Assembly: GCF_039793925.1 (NCBI RefSeq)
Contig: NZ_JBAMME010000130.1
Span: forward strand, 1-64,000
From: Thermogutta sp039793925
GTDB taxonomy: Bacteria; Planctomycetota; Planctomycetia; Pirellulales; Thermoguttaceae
Reading direction: 5' to 3'
Length of the DNA: 64,000 nucleotides
Notes under the pieces: model-generated
Databases searched by the model: none
What the model was told of the DNA's origin: nothing
Seen by the model: only the letters and a program-made list of their open reading frames with translations
Translations under genes and position numbers: made by a program
Part shown: positions 55,431 to 64,000 of the stretch, piece after piece
Layout of the letters: every line of letters begins with the position of its first letter
Numbering within the stretch: the stretch's first letter is position 1

Positions 55431-56405
55431 ATGGATACGGACGTCGCCGAAAACCTCGCACCCGAATCCCTCGATTCCAGTCCGGAACCACTCGATCCAC
55501 GGGAACGCAGCCGGTCAGACATGTGGCGGGCCGTAGCCCTGTTTGCGATTTTCGCGGGCACCGTTGGCCTGGCTCTTGTCCCGCCAACTCGGCTTCCGGT
55601 TCTTCTTTCCGTTTTCTTCTCCGCAGAGGAACATGGGCAAACTTCGGACGCAGAGCGAAAAGCTAGATCGGGTAAACTGTCCTTTAAAAGAGACGCTTTT
55701 GAGATTCCGAGTGTTGCAAGCGAGTCGGACGGCCGGTATCGATCCGTGGGCAACACCTTCCGTGAAAGCCCCGCTCAGGTTGTCCAGGCAAGTCCGGTTC
55801 CCCCGATTGGCTCCGCGACGCCCCTGGAGACTGACTTCGGCGTTACCGGGCCTGGCCGCGCGGAGAGTCCCGGTAGGAGAAATCCACCTTCAAACCAAGA
55901 TTCACGACGCGTTCTGGGTTCGGGGAGGAACGAGAATCCTTCGGCCATCCGAGGGGTAGACAGCCTGGCCACTGATGTCGCGGGCAGCCGACCTCCCTGG
56001 CAATCAGCGACCAAGGGCCTGGTCGACGGGGAGTTTCCCTCTGACGAGAACCCATCCATGGGTTCACAGTCTGCTTCCGATTTGGCACCCCCCTTGGCTA
56101 GCATGTCTCCACAGCAACATAGGCCGCGTCAGCAACAGACCTCATCTTTGGAGGGAATCGAACAGTTGGAACAGCTTGCGCAGCAGTTTCGTGCCCTGGG
56201 CGCCGCGCGCTATCGTTTGGAGCGGTGGGGAACCGATGGGCAACTCTTTCGATTCACCTGCGAAATGCCGGTCAAGGGCGTCCCTCACATGACGCGCCTC
56301 TTGGAAGCCATTGCTCCCAGCCCCGAGGAGGCCATGAGACGGGTTCTGACTCAGATTTCTGGCAATTCGTCTGATGCCGGTCCGCATTCTCCCCGGGGTT
56401 TTTAG
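55431..56405 (+). CDS. uncharacterised single-pass membrane protein with conserved C-terminal domain
   Basis: A 324-residue protein. A single membrane helix lies near residues 33-57 (AVALFAIFAGTVGLALVPPT) after an acidic N-terminus. Residues about 60-245 are a polar, Ser/Pro/Gln-rich and probably disordered stretch. The last 70 form a compact domain: LAQQFRALGAARYRLERWGT, QLFRFTCEMPVKGVPHMTRL and SPEEAMRRVLTQI. I have the impression that such C-terminal domains recur in planctomycete proteins, but the family has no name I can give. ATG 55431 is chosen because GAGG lies seven bases upstream; an ATG at 55419 is also in frame. It is likely exposed outside the cytoplasm. Confidence 0.6.
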   Translation: MDTDVAENLAPESLDSSPEPLDPRERSRSDMWRAVALFAIFAGTVGLALVPPTRLPVLLSVFFSAEEHGQTSDAERKARSGKLSFKRDAFEIPSVASESDGRYRSVGNTFRESPAQVVQASPVPPIGSATPLETDFGVTGPGRAESPGRRNPPSNQDSRRVLGSGRNENPSAIRGVDSLATDVAGSRPPWQSATKGLVDGEFPSDENPSMGSQSASDLAPPLASMSPQQHRPRQQQTSSLEGIEQLEQLAQQFRALGAARYRLERWGTDGQLFRFTCEMPVKGVPHMTRLLEAIAPSPEEAMRRVLTQISGNSSDAGPHSPRGF

Positions 56406-56668
56406 CCAAGCGTCGCAGACAGGGCCTCCTCCGTGCGAGTAGCGATCGGAATCCGCGGATTGGCGCAGGAGGCGGCGGATGCCTTAAGATTGCGAGAACC
56501 GATCCTGACCACAGGTACCGAGAAACCTCTGCCACCTAATGGGGCCGTTGATCCTGAGACCATTCAGACGAGAAGGCACCTTGCACGCAAGCCGGAGGGA
56601 GCCGTATCCTTGTCTTGTGACTCCGGAGTAAACAGTTCCAAAAGGTGCGCACATTCTGAGCCGCGGAA

Positions 56669-57391
56669 ATGCAATATTTTTGGCGAAAGAGATCACGTTA
56701 CGAGACCAGCCCCCCGCTGTGCCGGCGTCCAGATTGGCGGCTGTTTCTTCGGAGAATTCCCTCAGCAACCTCGCAAACCGAGGCTTTGGGGCCCCGGGAA
56801 GGTCCGGTCTGGGGGGAAGGGGTACGCCGCGTGGAAGCAGCGCTCTTTCTTGCCCGTCAGCCATTAACGCCAAGGAAAATTGCCCAAATTTGTGGATTCG
56901 AGAGTGCGGCCGAGGTCAGAGGCTATCTTCGGCGACTTGGAAAATTGTATGATGAAGTTGGTGCCGCATTTTGTCTGGTGGAAGTGGCCGGCGGTTTTCA
57001 GCTACGCACTCGGCCCGAATTCTACCCTTGGGTGGCACGACTGGGACGCGATCAGAGGCAAATTCGCCTGTCGCCTCCGGCAATGGAAACCCTGGCCATC
57101 ATTGCATACAGGCAGCCTGTGCTCCGTGCCGAAATAGAATCCATCAGAGGAGTCCAGTGCGGTGAGATTCTTCGCCAGTTGATGGATCGGGGACTGGTAA
57201 AAATTGTTGGGCGATCAGAAGAGCTGGGACGACCCTATCTTTACGGAACGACTGACACGTTCCTGGAAGTTTTTGGACTCCGGGGACTGGACGAACTTCC
57301 CCATGCTGAGTATCGTAACTCCGCAGTCCGTCGGGAAGCACAACTGGAGCTCCAGGACAGTGCACCACTTACCGGCGAGGGGCGCATTTGA
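56669..57391 (+). CDS. scpB: segregation and condensation protein ScpB
   Basis: Kleisin-binding winged-helix protein of the SMC-ScpAB condensin complex. The core from about residue 52 (VEAALFLARQPLTPRKIAQI) through LSPPAMETLAIIAYRQPVLR and GRPYLYGTTDTFLEVFGLRG is the typical two-winged-helix ScpB; the conserved GRP-x-L-YGTT is intact. The product is 240 aa, but the first 45 residues (Arg-rich, low similarity) may be spurious: ATG 56669 has no clear ribosome binding site and a GTG at 56830 would start at the core. scpA and smc are not in the window. Confidence 0.9.
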   Translation: MQYFWRKRSRYETSPPLCRRPDWRLFLRRIPSATSQTEALGPREGPVWGEGVRRVEAALFLARQPLTPRKIAQICGFESAAEVRGYLRRLGKLYDEVGAAFCLVEVAGGFQLRTRPEFYPWVARLGRDQRQIRLSPPAMETLAIIAYRQPVLRAEIESIRGVQCGEILRQLMDRGLVKIVGRSEELGRPYLYGTTDTFLEVFGLRGLDELPHAEYRNSAVRREAQLELQDSAPLTGEGRI

Positions 57392-57555
57392 TATATTAGA
57401 CGTTTTCCCGACCTGAGAGGTGATGAGGATCTCTAAAACTCCCGCACGCCGGGAAGCGATAAGGTGTCAATGGTTCGCGGTGGAGGGAGGGTTCTCGCTC
57501 CACCGCGAGGGGATATATTTCGAGCTTGGTCCTTTTTAAATCAGGGGTGTTCACC

Positions 57556-57948
57556 GTGAAACTTGCTTTCCAAGACATTGTGGCTCGCCTGAGCGCGACC
57601 CACGCAATTTCCGACCTGCCGCCGCGTACGGCAGAGGCCAGCCCCGCAGGATTGGGCCATCGTGTTTACATCCTCGCCCAGGATGAGGACGACGAGGACT
57701 GGGAGGACGAAGAGGACGAAGATTGGGAGGATGACGACGAGGACTGGGACGAAGACGAAGACGATTGGGATGAGGATGAGGACGAATGGGAGGACGATGA
57801 AGATTGGGACGATGAGGATTTAGACGAGGACGAAGAAGAGTACGAGGAAGATGAAGACTGGGACGACGAAGAAGACGAAGACTGGGATGACGAGGAAGAA
57901 GAGGACGAAGATTGGGAGGATGATTACGACGAAGAAGAGGACGAGTGA
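57556..57948 (+). CDS. extremely acidic Asp/Glu/Trp-repeat protein
   Basis: A 130-residue protein. The first 42 residues look ordinary (MKLAFQDIVARLSATHAISD...). From about residue 43 to the end, nearly every residue is Asp or Glu, broken by nine Trp plus a few Tyr and Leu spaced mostly five to eight residues apart, with DEDW as the recurring unit. The coding strand is correspondingly purine-rich. No signal peptide or membrane helix. GTG 57556 is favoured because AGGGG lies upstream; TTG 57526 and GTG 57547 are in frame. It could bind basic proteins or metals; no family is recognised. It stands 164 bases after scpB and before a hairpin. Confidence 0.65.
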   Translation: MKLAFQDIVARLSATHAISDLPPRTAEASPAGLGHRVYILAQDEDDEDWEDEEDEDWEDDDEDWDEDEDDWDEDEDEWEDDEDWDDEDLDEDEEEYEEDEDWDDEEDEDWDDEEEEDEDWEDDYDEEEDE

Positions 57949-58045
57949 CTCATCCCAAACATGATTTCCCGGTGCCCGGCTGCAGCCGAGGTAGTGGAAA
58001 TTGCCTTGTAATTTGTTACGACAATGACGGCCTTCTAAAAACTTT

Positions 58046-58081
58046 ATCACCCGGTGATCCACCTAGAGATCACCGGGTGAT
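58046..58081 (-). terminator. intrinsic terminator of the GH51 gene
   Basis: A perfect 14-base-pair stem, ATCACCCGGTGATC at 58046-58059 with its exact complement at 58068-58081, and an eight-base loop. Read on the minus strand it is followed by AAAGTTTTTAG and lies 25 bases after the arabinofuranosidase stop. The plus-strand side has only GTGTTTC, a weaker tract for the acidic-protein gene. Confidence 0.8.
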
Positions 58082-58106
58082 GGTGTTTCGGGAGATGTTC
58101 GTGGTA

Positions 58107-60524
58107 CTACTTGACGTTCAGTCGCAGGACAACGCACGACAAAGCGGGCAGCTCCACAATGGCCGCGCTGTCCGCAAGTACTACCTCCGCTTTCTCAGGG
58201 CGCACCGCATCAGGATGGTCAAGCGTGTTTCGCGCCTGTAGATTTCCGGGCGCAACCTTCTGCGCGGTCGCTGATTGAATAGCCTGGCCCGCCACTTTGA
58301 TGGAAACCCTCCGTGCTTCTCTACCGGGATTGACGACTTTCACGATCACGACGCCCTGCTGCGGATCCCTCGTTGCCACAAGATTGAGGTCCTCAGGGAC
58401 GCCTTCCGCTGCCACACGCTCAGGTGCGAAATTATCGCGCCACAGCTTCATGACCACATAGTTGGGGGCCGGAAACCATCGGCGATGATCGAAGTTGATA
58501 AACGCATTGTCCCATGCCGTGGCTGAGACATGTCGCAAAAACAGCGCCGGTGATGCGATTTCCACTGCGTCACCGCTTCGTTCGAAGGCATTGAGGATCC
58601 CCCCACAGTAGAGTCCCGTCCGCCAATCCGTACTCTGGGCGTTCCACTCCGAAACGAACAGCTTTAAACGCGGATTCCGAGATTGGGCGATAAGCCGAGC
58701 GGTTTCCTGGAAAAATGCTTCATAGCGATAAGGTCCACGGGCAAATTGATCCGGGTTTTCATAGTGGTGAAGACTGAGGTAATCGACAAGATCCGCGCAT
58801 TGCTCGATGATCACCCGATTCCAGCGATGAGCGCTTTCCCCCATTCCACCACTTCCGCAAGCGATGAGCTTGATGGACGGATCTTTTGCCCGCATCAGAG
58901 GAGCAATCTTTCGCACCGCCGCTGCGTAGTTCTCAGCACCGAAGCCCCAGGTCTCATTGTCGATTTCCCAATACTTGACGTGATACGGTTCCGGGTGACC
59001 GTTGGCGGCCCGCACTCGACCCCATTGGGAATCGGCAGGACCATTGCAATATTCGATCCAGTCTAAAATATCCTGCAAAAATTCCTCGGGATCAGGATCG
59101 GGATTCCACTGGGGTGTGCCAATATTCACGACCAGACACGGTTCTGCACCCACACGGCGACACAGTTCGATGAACTCGTCGGTACCGAAGGAATTGACAT
59201 CCACGTCGTCCCAAATCTCGCGGGGATAAGAAACCCGTTTTGACTGCGGACCGATTCCAGACTTCCAGCGATAGGCTGAGGCAAAACAACCGCCTGGCCA
59301 GCGAATGAGGGGTGGTTTCAGCTCGGCCACTGCCTCTAGCAAATCTGGTCGGAATCCGCCATTACGTTTCCAGGATTCCGGCATCAGGCTCACCTGATCC
59401 ACCCACAATGTGCCGGGCCCGCGCAAGGCGATTTGGAGTGTGGCGTTATCCACATTGCGGATAGCACGCAGGCGGAGCGGAACTTCCTGCCAGTTTTCGC
59501 TCGGCCAGGGGAGGCTCTGCATGGCCAGCGGCTGGACACCGTCCATGAGCCGAACAACCGGTGCTTGTTCCGTCTTACCGCGAATCCACACGGAGCCCAC
59601 GTACCACTCATTGGCCTTCAGAGCAAAAGGCGTTTGCTGGATGCCGGTCTCACCCGGTGCGCCGTCGATCTTAATTGAGAAGTGACTGTTAGCAGCCGAT
59701 GTATCGTCCAGGGAAACTTGACCTTGTCCGAAGGCTTCCCAGTACCGGGCCAGGCCCGCGCTGGGCGGAGTGGGGGGAACACCGCTGAAAAGCACCCTTC
59801 CCTCTAAATCGGTCACGCGAAGATTGCGAAACCGGGCACGGGTGGCCCAGGTGCCAATTCCGACTGCGCCTGCCAGGTGACCTTCGCGATCGGTAAAGTC
59901 GATGATTTTCTGTTCGTCCAGCCAGACCTGAATGTGAGGTCCCTCGCAACGAACGCGGATTTTATACCACCGATTGCGTTCGATCTGACCATCGACGCGG
60001 GGACCAACCGGATGCCACCGCCCTTCTCCAGATCTGCCTCGTTCCAGTTGATGCCATCGATTGCCCCAGCCGCCGAGGTTGCACCAGTAAAAATTGTCAT
60101 TGTCTCTTACTCGAAAGAGAATGAGAAACCCTTCCTCTCCGCTGATTTTCTGGGCCTCGAGCGTAAACTCATAATCTCGCCAACCGGGATCACCAAAAAC
60201 CCAGCGGCGATTGACGTCAAGACTTTTCTGCACGATGGTATCGCCTTCCACACGCCACTGCCCGGCATCGTTGTATTCAAAGCTACGATTCCAGACGAGT
60301 TCGCCCCACAATCCCCCATTCACGGAATGATAGATATGTTCCAGAAAGTGTCCGTATACTTTGACATCAATCTGGTTGACCACCTTGTCTGGATGCACGA
60401 CGATGGTGGCAACATCCTCCCCGGCGAAGCTTACACCCGCCGATGGCCAGCAACATGTCCCCAACAGATACAGAGCAGCCGTGCAAACAAACGGGCAACG
60501 ATGCTTCTTGGGGTACCGCTTCAT
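58107..60524 (-). CDS. exported alpha-L-arabinofuranosidase (GH51) with embedded accessory domains
   Basis: An 805-residue secreted enzyme that releases arabinose from arabinan or arabinoxylan. It has a signal peptide (about 1-35), then the start of the GH51 fold (VVNQIDVKVYGHFLEHIYHS). A concanavalin-like jelly roll is inserted at about 95-255 (FLILFRVRDNDNFYWCNLGG), and a carbohydrate-binding-type beta sandwich at about 265-420 (EWYVGSVWIRGKTEQAPVVR). The catalytic barrel follows: IRWPGGCFASAYRW, acid/base Glu in YWEIDNETWG and nucleophile Glu in LFVSEWNAQSTDW. The C-terminal beta domain is complete. Same strand as the symporter and araA upstream, so the three likely form an arabinose-use cluster. 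Confidence 0.9.
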   Translation of the reverse strand: MKRYPKKHRCPFVCTAALYLLGTCCWPSAGVSFAGEDVATIVVHPDKVVNQIDVKVYGHFLEHIYHSVNGGLWGELVWNRSFEYNDAGQWRVEGDTIVQKSLDVNRRWVFGDPGWRDYEFTLEAQKISGEEGFLILFRVRDNDNFYWCNLGGWGNRWHQLERGRSGEGRWHPVGPRVDGQIERNRWYKIRVRCEGPHIQVWLDEQKIIDFTDREGHLAGAVGIGTWATRARFRNLRVTDLEGRVLFSGVPPTPPSAGLARYWEAFGQGQVSLDDTSAANSHFSIKIDGAPGETGIQQTPFALKANEWYVGSVWIRGKTEQAPVVRLMDGVQPLAMQSLPWPSENWQEVPLRLRAIRNVDNATLQIALRGPGTLWVDQVSLMPESWKRNGGFRPDLLEAVAELKPPLIRWPGGCFASAYRWKSGIGPQSKRVSYPREIWDDVDVNSFGTDEFIELCRRVGAEPCLVVNIGTPQWNPDPDPEEFLQDILDWIEYCNGPADSQWGRVRAANGHPEPYHVKYWEIDNETWGFGAENYAAAVRKIAPLMRAKDPSIKLIACGSGGMGESAHRWNRVIIEQCADLVDYLSLHHYENPDQFARGPYRYEAFFQETARLIAQSRNPRLKLFVSEWNAQSTDWRTGLYCGGILNAFERSGDAVEIASPALFLRHVSATAWDNAFINFDHRRWFPAPNYVVMKLWRDNFAPERVAAEGVPEDLNLVATRDPQQGVVIVKVVNPGREARRVSIKVAGQAIQSATAQKVAPGNLQARNTLDHPDAVRPEKAEVVLADSAAIVELPALSCVVLRLNVK

Positions 60525-60713
60525 AGACGCACCTCCAACATCTCAGTCAAGCTTCCGCCAAACAGCGGACCTTCGTTTCGGCAATCACCGTTATTTCAAA
60601 CCATTTTTTGACGCCTACCCGCGCACCGTGCGCGGGAGTCGCGTGCCTCCCCAAACACGCCCAAAGGTCGCGCCTGCTTTTCGCTATCAAACCAGCGCCT
60701 TTTGGGGATTGCA

Positions 60714-62666
60714 TCAACCGCGGAAGTACAGGTAAGCCGCGACAATGCAGGCCAGCACAAAGGCCGATGCCGCGACATCGCGCCAGTTCCATGTGGCCCT
60801 CGATTGACGACGCTGTTCTTCAGTGATCGTGCCGAAGGTTAATCCCTGAATCCTCGACTCATCAGGGGGAGCCGAGAGGTAACTGGCGACAATCATCACG
60901 GTCACGCTGACCACGAAAATAAGCACGGCAAAGTACTGGAAGAAGATGTTGTTCACAATCCACAAGAAAGAGCCTTCGGGATACTGCACGCCGAACAGCT
61001 TCACCGGGGTATCCACAGCGAGTCGGAAGACGCCCAGCGCGAAACCAACAGCCAGGGCCCACAAGCAACCTTTGGCGTTAAGGCGTTTCCAGAATACTCC
61101 CAGGAAGAAGACGGTGAAAATGGGTGGCGCGAGATACCCCTGAACACTCTGCAGGTAATCGTAGAGTCCCCGCGCTCCCTGGATCACTGGGATCCAGGCT
61201 AATCCGATCAGCACCATCGTGGTGGTGGCCACCCGCCCAGTCCAGACCAGTTCGTGCTGCGAAGCATTCGGCCGAAGTTTGCTGTAAAAGTCCATGGTGA
61301 AGAGGGTCGAGGAGGCATTGAACACGCCGGAGAGCGAGCTCATCAAGGCGGCGAGCAGTCCAGCCACCACAATTCCTCGGAACCCGGGAGGTAACACGTA
61401 CCGCACGATGAGCGGAAAGGCAGCCTGCGTAGCCTGAGAGTTGACATAGACCACACCTTTGGTCACAGCTAGCCCGCCCTCCACAGGTTCGACCGTCCCT
61501 CCTACCACTGCAACTTTGCCGTTGGTTACAACCGATTGGCCGGCGATGACTTTCTGCTCACCATTAGGAACCACCACGCGTCCAATGGCAATCCGCTTCG
61601 CTTCAGCGTGAGAGGCTGCCTCGCTGCTTAACACCTTCTCCAAATCGGCCTGGAAGAATTCGTTCCGAAGGGCCTCGGACCGGCCGCTGACGGAGAGAGC
61701 CAGGCAGATCATACCCGGGATGATAAAGATGAAAACCGGCAGCAGCTTCAGCACGGCTGCCCAGATCGCTCCCCGTCTGGCTTCCTTCTCACTGGGAGCG
61801 CCCAAACATCTCTGAACGATGTATTGATCGGTGCACCAGTACCACAGCCCACTGATGGGCGCACAGATGAGCATCCCCAACCACGGATAATTGCTGTTAA
61901 AATACCAGGCCATTACCTTGGCCTTTTCATCAAGGACCGGTTTCCAGGTTCCGGTCCATCCCTCGGGAGCAAGCGGCTTCCAGAGGTTGAACATTTCCGA
62001 ACCGCAAATCTGTCGAAGCTCCCCCCAACCTCCCAGTGCGATGAGTCCATAGATCGTCACCAGAGCAGACCCGGCCACCAAAATGAAGGTTTGAAGAGCC
62101 TCGGTGTAGGCAACGGCTCGCATCCCGCCCAGCACGGTGTAAAGCCCGGTCAGCACGATGACGAGTACCGATCCCACCCAGAAGCTATTGAGTTCAAACT
62201 GGCCGATGGTCAGATGGACTTCCGGAAGCAGCGTTTGGAAAACGACTCCCCCTGCGAAGATGCCCACGGCGATCTTGGTGAGAACGTAGGCAACCAACGA
62301 AATGAGGGAAAGCAACCAGCGTGCCCCCGGACTGAATCGCCGTTCCAGAAACTCAGGCATCGTGAATACCTTAGAGCGCAGATAGAAAGGCACGAAGACC
62401 CACGCCAAAATGAGCAGGCACCAAGCGTGGAGTTCATAATGGGCCATCGCCACGCCGTCCGTGCATCCCGATCCAGCTAGTCCCACCAGATGTTCTGATC
62501 CGATATTGGAAGCAAATATGGAGGCCCCCACGATGAACCAGCCGAGGTTTCGACCAGCCAGAAAGTAGTCATCCGCCGTGTCTTTGCCTCGCAGGATGAC
62601 CCACCACGCTAACCCGAAGAGAACCGCAAAATAGGCTCCGATGATCAACCAGTCCAATCCCGTCAT
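60714..62666 (-). CDS. sodium:solute symporter (SSS family), probable sugar importer
   Basis: A 650-residue membrane transporter of the SGLT type with about 13-14 helices. The N-terminal DDYFLAGRNLGWFIVGASIF and ASNIGSEHLVGLAGSG are family signatures (substrate/Na+ site), and GLLAALMSSLSGVFNASSTL holds the conserved helix-8 Ser residues of Na+ binding. A hydrophilic insertion of some 70 residues near 330-400 (EVLSSEAASHAEAKR...) is rich in Val/Gly and unusual. ATG 62666 is preferred over GTG 62675. It sits between araA and a GH51 gene, so arabinose or a short arabino-oligosaccharide is the likely substrate. Confidence 0.88.
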   Translation of the reverse strand: MTGLDWLIIGAYFAVLFGLAWWVILRGKDTADDYFLAGRNLGWFIVGASIFASNIGSEHLVGLAGSGCTDGVAMAHYELHAWCLLILAWVFVPFYLRSKVFTMPEFLERRFSPGARWLLSLISLVAYVLTKIAVGIFAGGVVFQTLLPEVHLTIGQFELNSFWVGSVLVIVLTGLYTVLGGMRAVAYTEALQTFILVAGSALVTIYGLIALGGWGELRQICGSEMFNLWKPLAPEGWTGTWKPVLDEKAKVMAWYFNSNYPWLGMLICAPISGLWYWCTDQYIVQRCLGAPSEKEARRGAIWAAVLKLLPVFIFIIPGMICLALSVSGRSEALRNEFFQADLEKVLSSEAASHAEAKRIAIGRVVVPNGEQKVIAGQSVVTNGKVAVVGGTVEPVEGGLAVTKGVVYVNSQATQAAFPLIVRYVLPPGFRGIVVAGLLAALMSSLSGVFNASSTLFTMDFYSKLRPNASQHELVWTGRVATTTMVLIGLAWIPVIQGARGLYDYLQSVQGYLAPPIFTVFFLGVFWKRLNAKGCLWALAVGFALGVFRLAVDTPVKLFGVQYPEGSFLWIVNNIFFQYFAVLIFVVSVTVMIVASYLSAPPDESRIQGLTFGTITEEQRRQSRATWNWRDVAASAFVLACIVAAYLYFRG

Positions 62667-62721
62667 GTTGCTCACCCTTCAACCGGTCCCGAAGAACCAC
62701 CCAATACGGTTAGACCAAATA

Positions 62722-64000
62722 TCAACTCCCGAAAGCTGCTTCGTTCCACCTGAGCTCTTTTTTGAATTGGTGCAAGTCGGTCTGGGGACCGATGTGCAAG
62801 AACTCGATCCCCGCCATCTCAGCAAAATCTTCTAGATACTCCGGCGAGAGCGCCTGGGTGAAGGCAGTATGGTGGGGCCCTCCCGCCAAAATCCAGGCAG
62901 CGGCTGCTGTCTTCAGGTCGGGAAGCGGCCGCCATACAGCGCGCGCCACAGGAAGCCGCGGCAGGTCGCGGTCCGGCGGAACCACCTGAACCTCATTGAC
63001 GAGCATTCGAAATCTGTTTCCCAAATCGAGGATCGCGACATTGAGCGCCGGCCCAGCCGCCGCATCGAACACGAGCCGTGGTGGGTCTTCCTTGCCACCA
63101 ATGGACAGCGGATGAATCTCTAGAGATGGCCGACCGGCCGCAATCGTGGGGCACACCTCCAGCATGTGCGCACCCAGCACCTTCATACCTGCCGGATCAA
63201 GATGGTAGGTGTAATCTTCCATGAATGAGGCGCCGCCGGGGAGCCCTTTTCCCATCATTTTCACTGCTCGCACGAGTGCCGCGGTTTTCCAGTCGCCCTC
63301 TGCACCGAACCCGAAGCCGTCTGCCATCAAACGCTGAACCGCGAGACCGGGCAACTGGCGTAAACCGTGCAGGTTCTCGAAGGTGTCCGTAAACGCTTTA
63401 AAACCGCCTTCCTCCAGAAATGCCCGCAATCCCAATTCGATTCGAGCAGCCTCTCGAAGATCATCATGGCGGCTTCCGCCCGGCCGAAGTTCCGGAACCA
63501 CCTCGTACTGGTCCTCGTACTCCCGGATCAGTCGTTCCACCTCCAGATCAGAGACCTCCTGAACCTTGCGGACCAAATCCCCCAACCCGTAACCGTTCAC
63601 CGAGTAGCGGAGGCGAATCTGTGCTTCGACCTTGTCACCCTCGGTGACGGCCACCTCACGCATGTTGTCGCCAAATCGGGCGATGCGTAAATCCTGGGCA
63701 TCGTCCCAGGCCACTGCAGCCCGCGCCCACACACCAATCTGCCGTCGGACTTCAGGGTCCTCCCAATGGCCCACGACCACCTTACGGCGAAGCCGCATGC
63801 GCGCACAGATGAAGCCGAACTCGCGATCGCCATGGGCCGATTGATGGAGATTCATAAAGTCCATATCAATCGATTCCCAGGGGAGATCGCGATTGAACTG
63901 GGTGTGCAAATGGAGAAAAGGCTTGATCAGATCGCGCAACCCGGCGATCCACATCTTGGCCGGGGAAAACGTGTGCATCCAAAAGATAAGTCCCACACAA
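62722..64000 (-). CDS. araA: L-arabinose isomerase (partial, runs off the window)
   Basis: Converts L-arabinose to L-ribulose. The visible 425 residues begin within the conserved GLIFWMHTFSPAKMWI and continue through NLHQSAHGDREFGF (metal-binding His), GFGFGAEGDWKTAAL and FMEDYTYHLDPAGMKVLGAH (active-site Glu and metal-binding Asp/His), ending SWNE-like LRWNEAAFGS. About 75-90 N-terminal residues lie beyond position 64000. It is followed on the same strand by the symporter and the GH51 enzyme. Ribulokinase and epimerase genes, if linked, would lie outside the window. Confidence 0.95.
   Translation of the reverse strand, partial: CVGLIFWMHTFSPAKMWIAGLRDLIKPFLHLHTQFNRDLPWESIDMDFMNLHQSAHGDREFGFICARMRLRRKVVVGHWEDPEVRRQIGVWARAAVAWDDAQDLRIARFGDNMREVAVTEGDKVEAQIRLRYSVNGYGLGDLVRKVQEVSDLEVERLIREYEDQYEVVPELRPGGSRHDDLREAARIELGLRAFLEEGGFKAFTDTFENLHGLRQLPGLAVQRLMADGFGFGAEGDWKTAALVRAVKMMGKGLPGGASFMEDYTYHLDPAGMKVLGAHMLEVCPTIAAGRPSLEIHPLSIGGKEDPPRLVFDAAAGPALNVAILDLGNRFRMLVNEVQVVPPDRDLPRLPVARAVWRPLPDLKTAAAAWILAGGPHHTAFTQALSPEYLEDFAEMAGIEFLHIGPQTDLHQFKKELRWNEAAFGS

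Noticed and set aside
57682..57945. Repeating GAC/GAA/TGG pattern that could be taken for a CRISPR or minisatellite array
   Set aside because: It is the codon-level reflection of an Asp/Glu/Trp protein in an open frame; units vary in length and there are no unique spacers.

Overview
The window reads as a chromosomal scaffold from a planctomycete, probably a Pirellulales/Thermogutta-like lineage. This is inferred from gene content and was not tested by phylogeny. The clues are the Tat-exported Gfo/Idh/MocA oxidoreductase, squalene-cyclase-like toroid proteins, a kdsD-kdsC lipopolysaccharide locus, short proteins with lineage-typical tails, moderate-to-high G+C and many secreted carbohydrate enzymes. 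Two 10-N runs (49705-49714 and 54111-54120) are scaffold gaps of unknown true length.

Layout. 1-3604: AmmeMemoRadiSam genes (amrS, then an AmrA-AmrB fusion). 3828-7222: a membrane-anchored toroid protein and zwf. 7540-12474: kdsD, kdsC and a very large OstA/LptA-like protein. 12614-17709 (minus): an NAD salvage operon pncB-nadE-nrtR-pncA with a palindrome over the pncB promoter. 17976-26777 (plus): DUF3047 protein, polA, coaE, rho, ribH, nusB, ftsY. 27222-29360: Gfo/Idh/MocA oxidoreductase and a P-II protein ending in a strong terminator. 29441-33288: secreted O-methyltransferase (minus), HD phosphohydrolase and purB (plus). 33438-39994 (minus): helical protein, TatD, an Hsp90-family ATPase and a large TPR-like protein with an acidic tail. 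40122-50960 (minus): nuoA-C-D-H-J-K-L-M-N; nuoI and a DUF2203 gene lie upstream at 52804-53880, separated by a five-bladed-propeller glycosidase. 54341-57948 (plus): csrA, tRNA-Glu, a membrane protein, scpB and an Asp/Glu/Trp low-complexity protein. 58107-64000 (minus): araA, an SSS symporter and a GH51 arabinofuranosidase, i.e. arabinan/arabinose use.

How it fits together. Most of the window is core metabolism and information processing, with no phage, transposase, CRISPR array or classical defence island. The least explained parts are the AmrA-AmrB fusion with an apparent decayed second AMMECR1 copy, the 1020-residue protein in the lptC/lptA position, the Hsp90-TPR pair, the Asp/Glu/Trp protein, and the complex I locus with no visible nuoB, nuoE, nuoF or nuoG.
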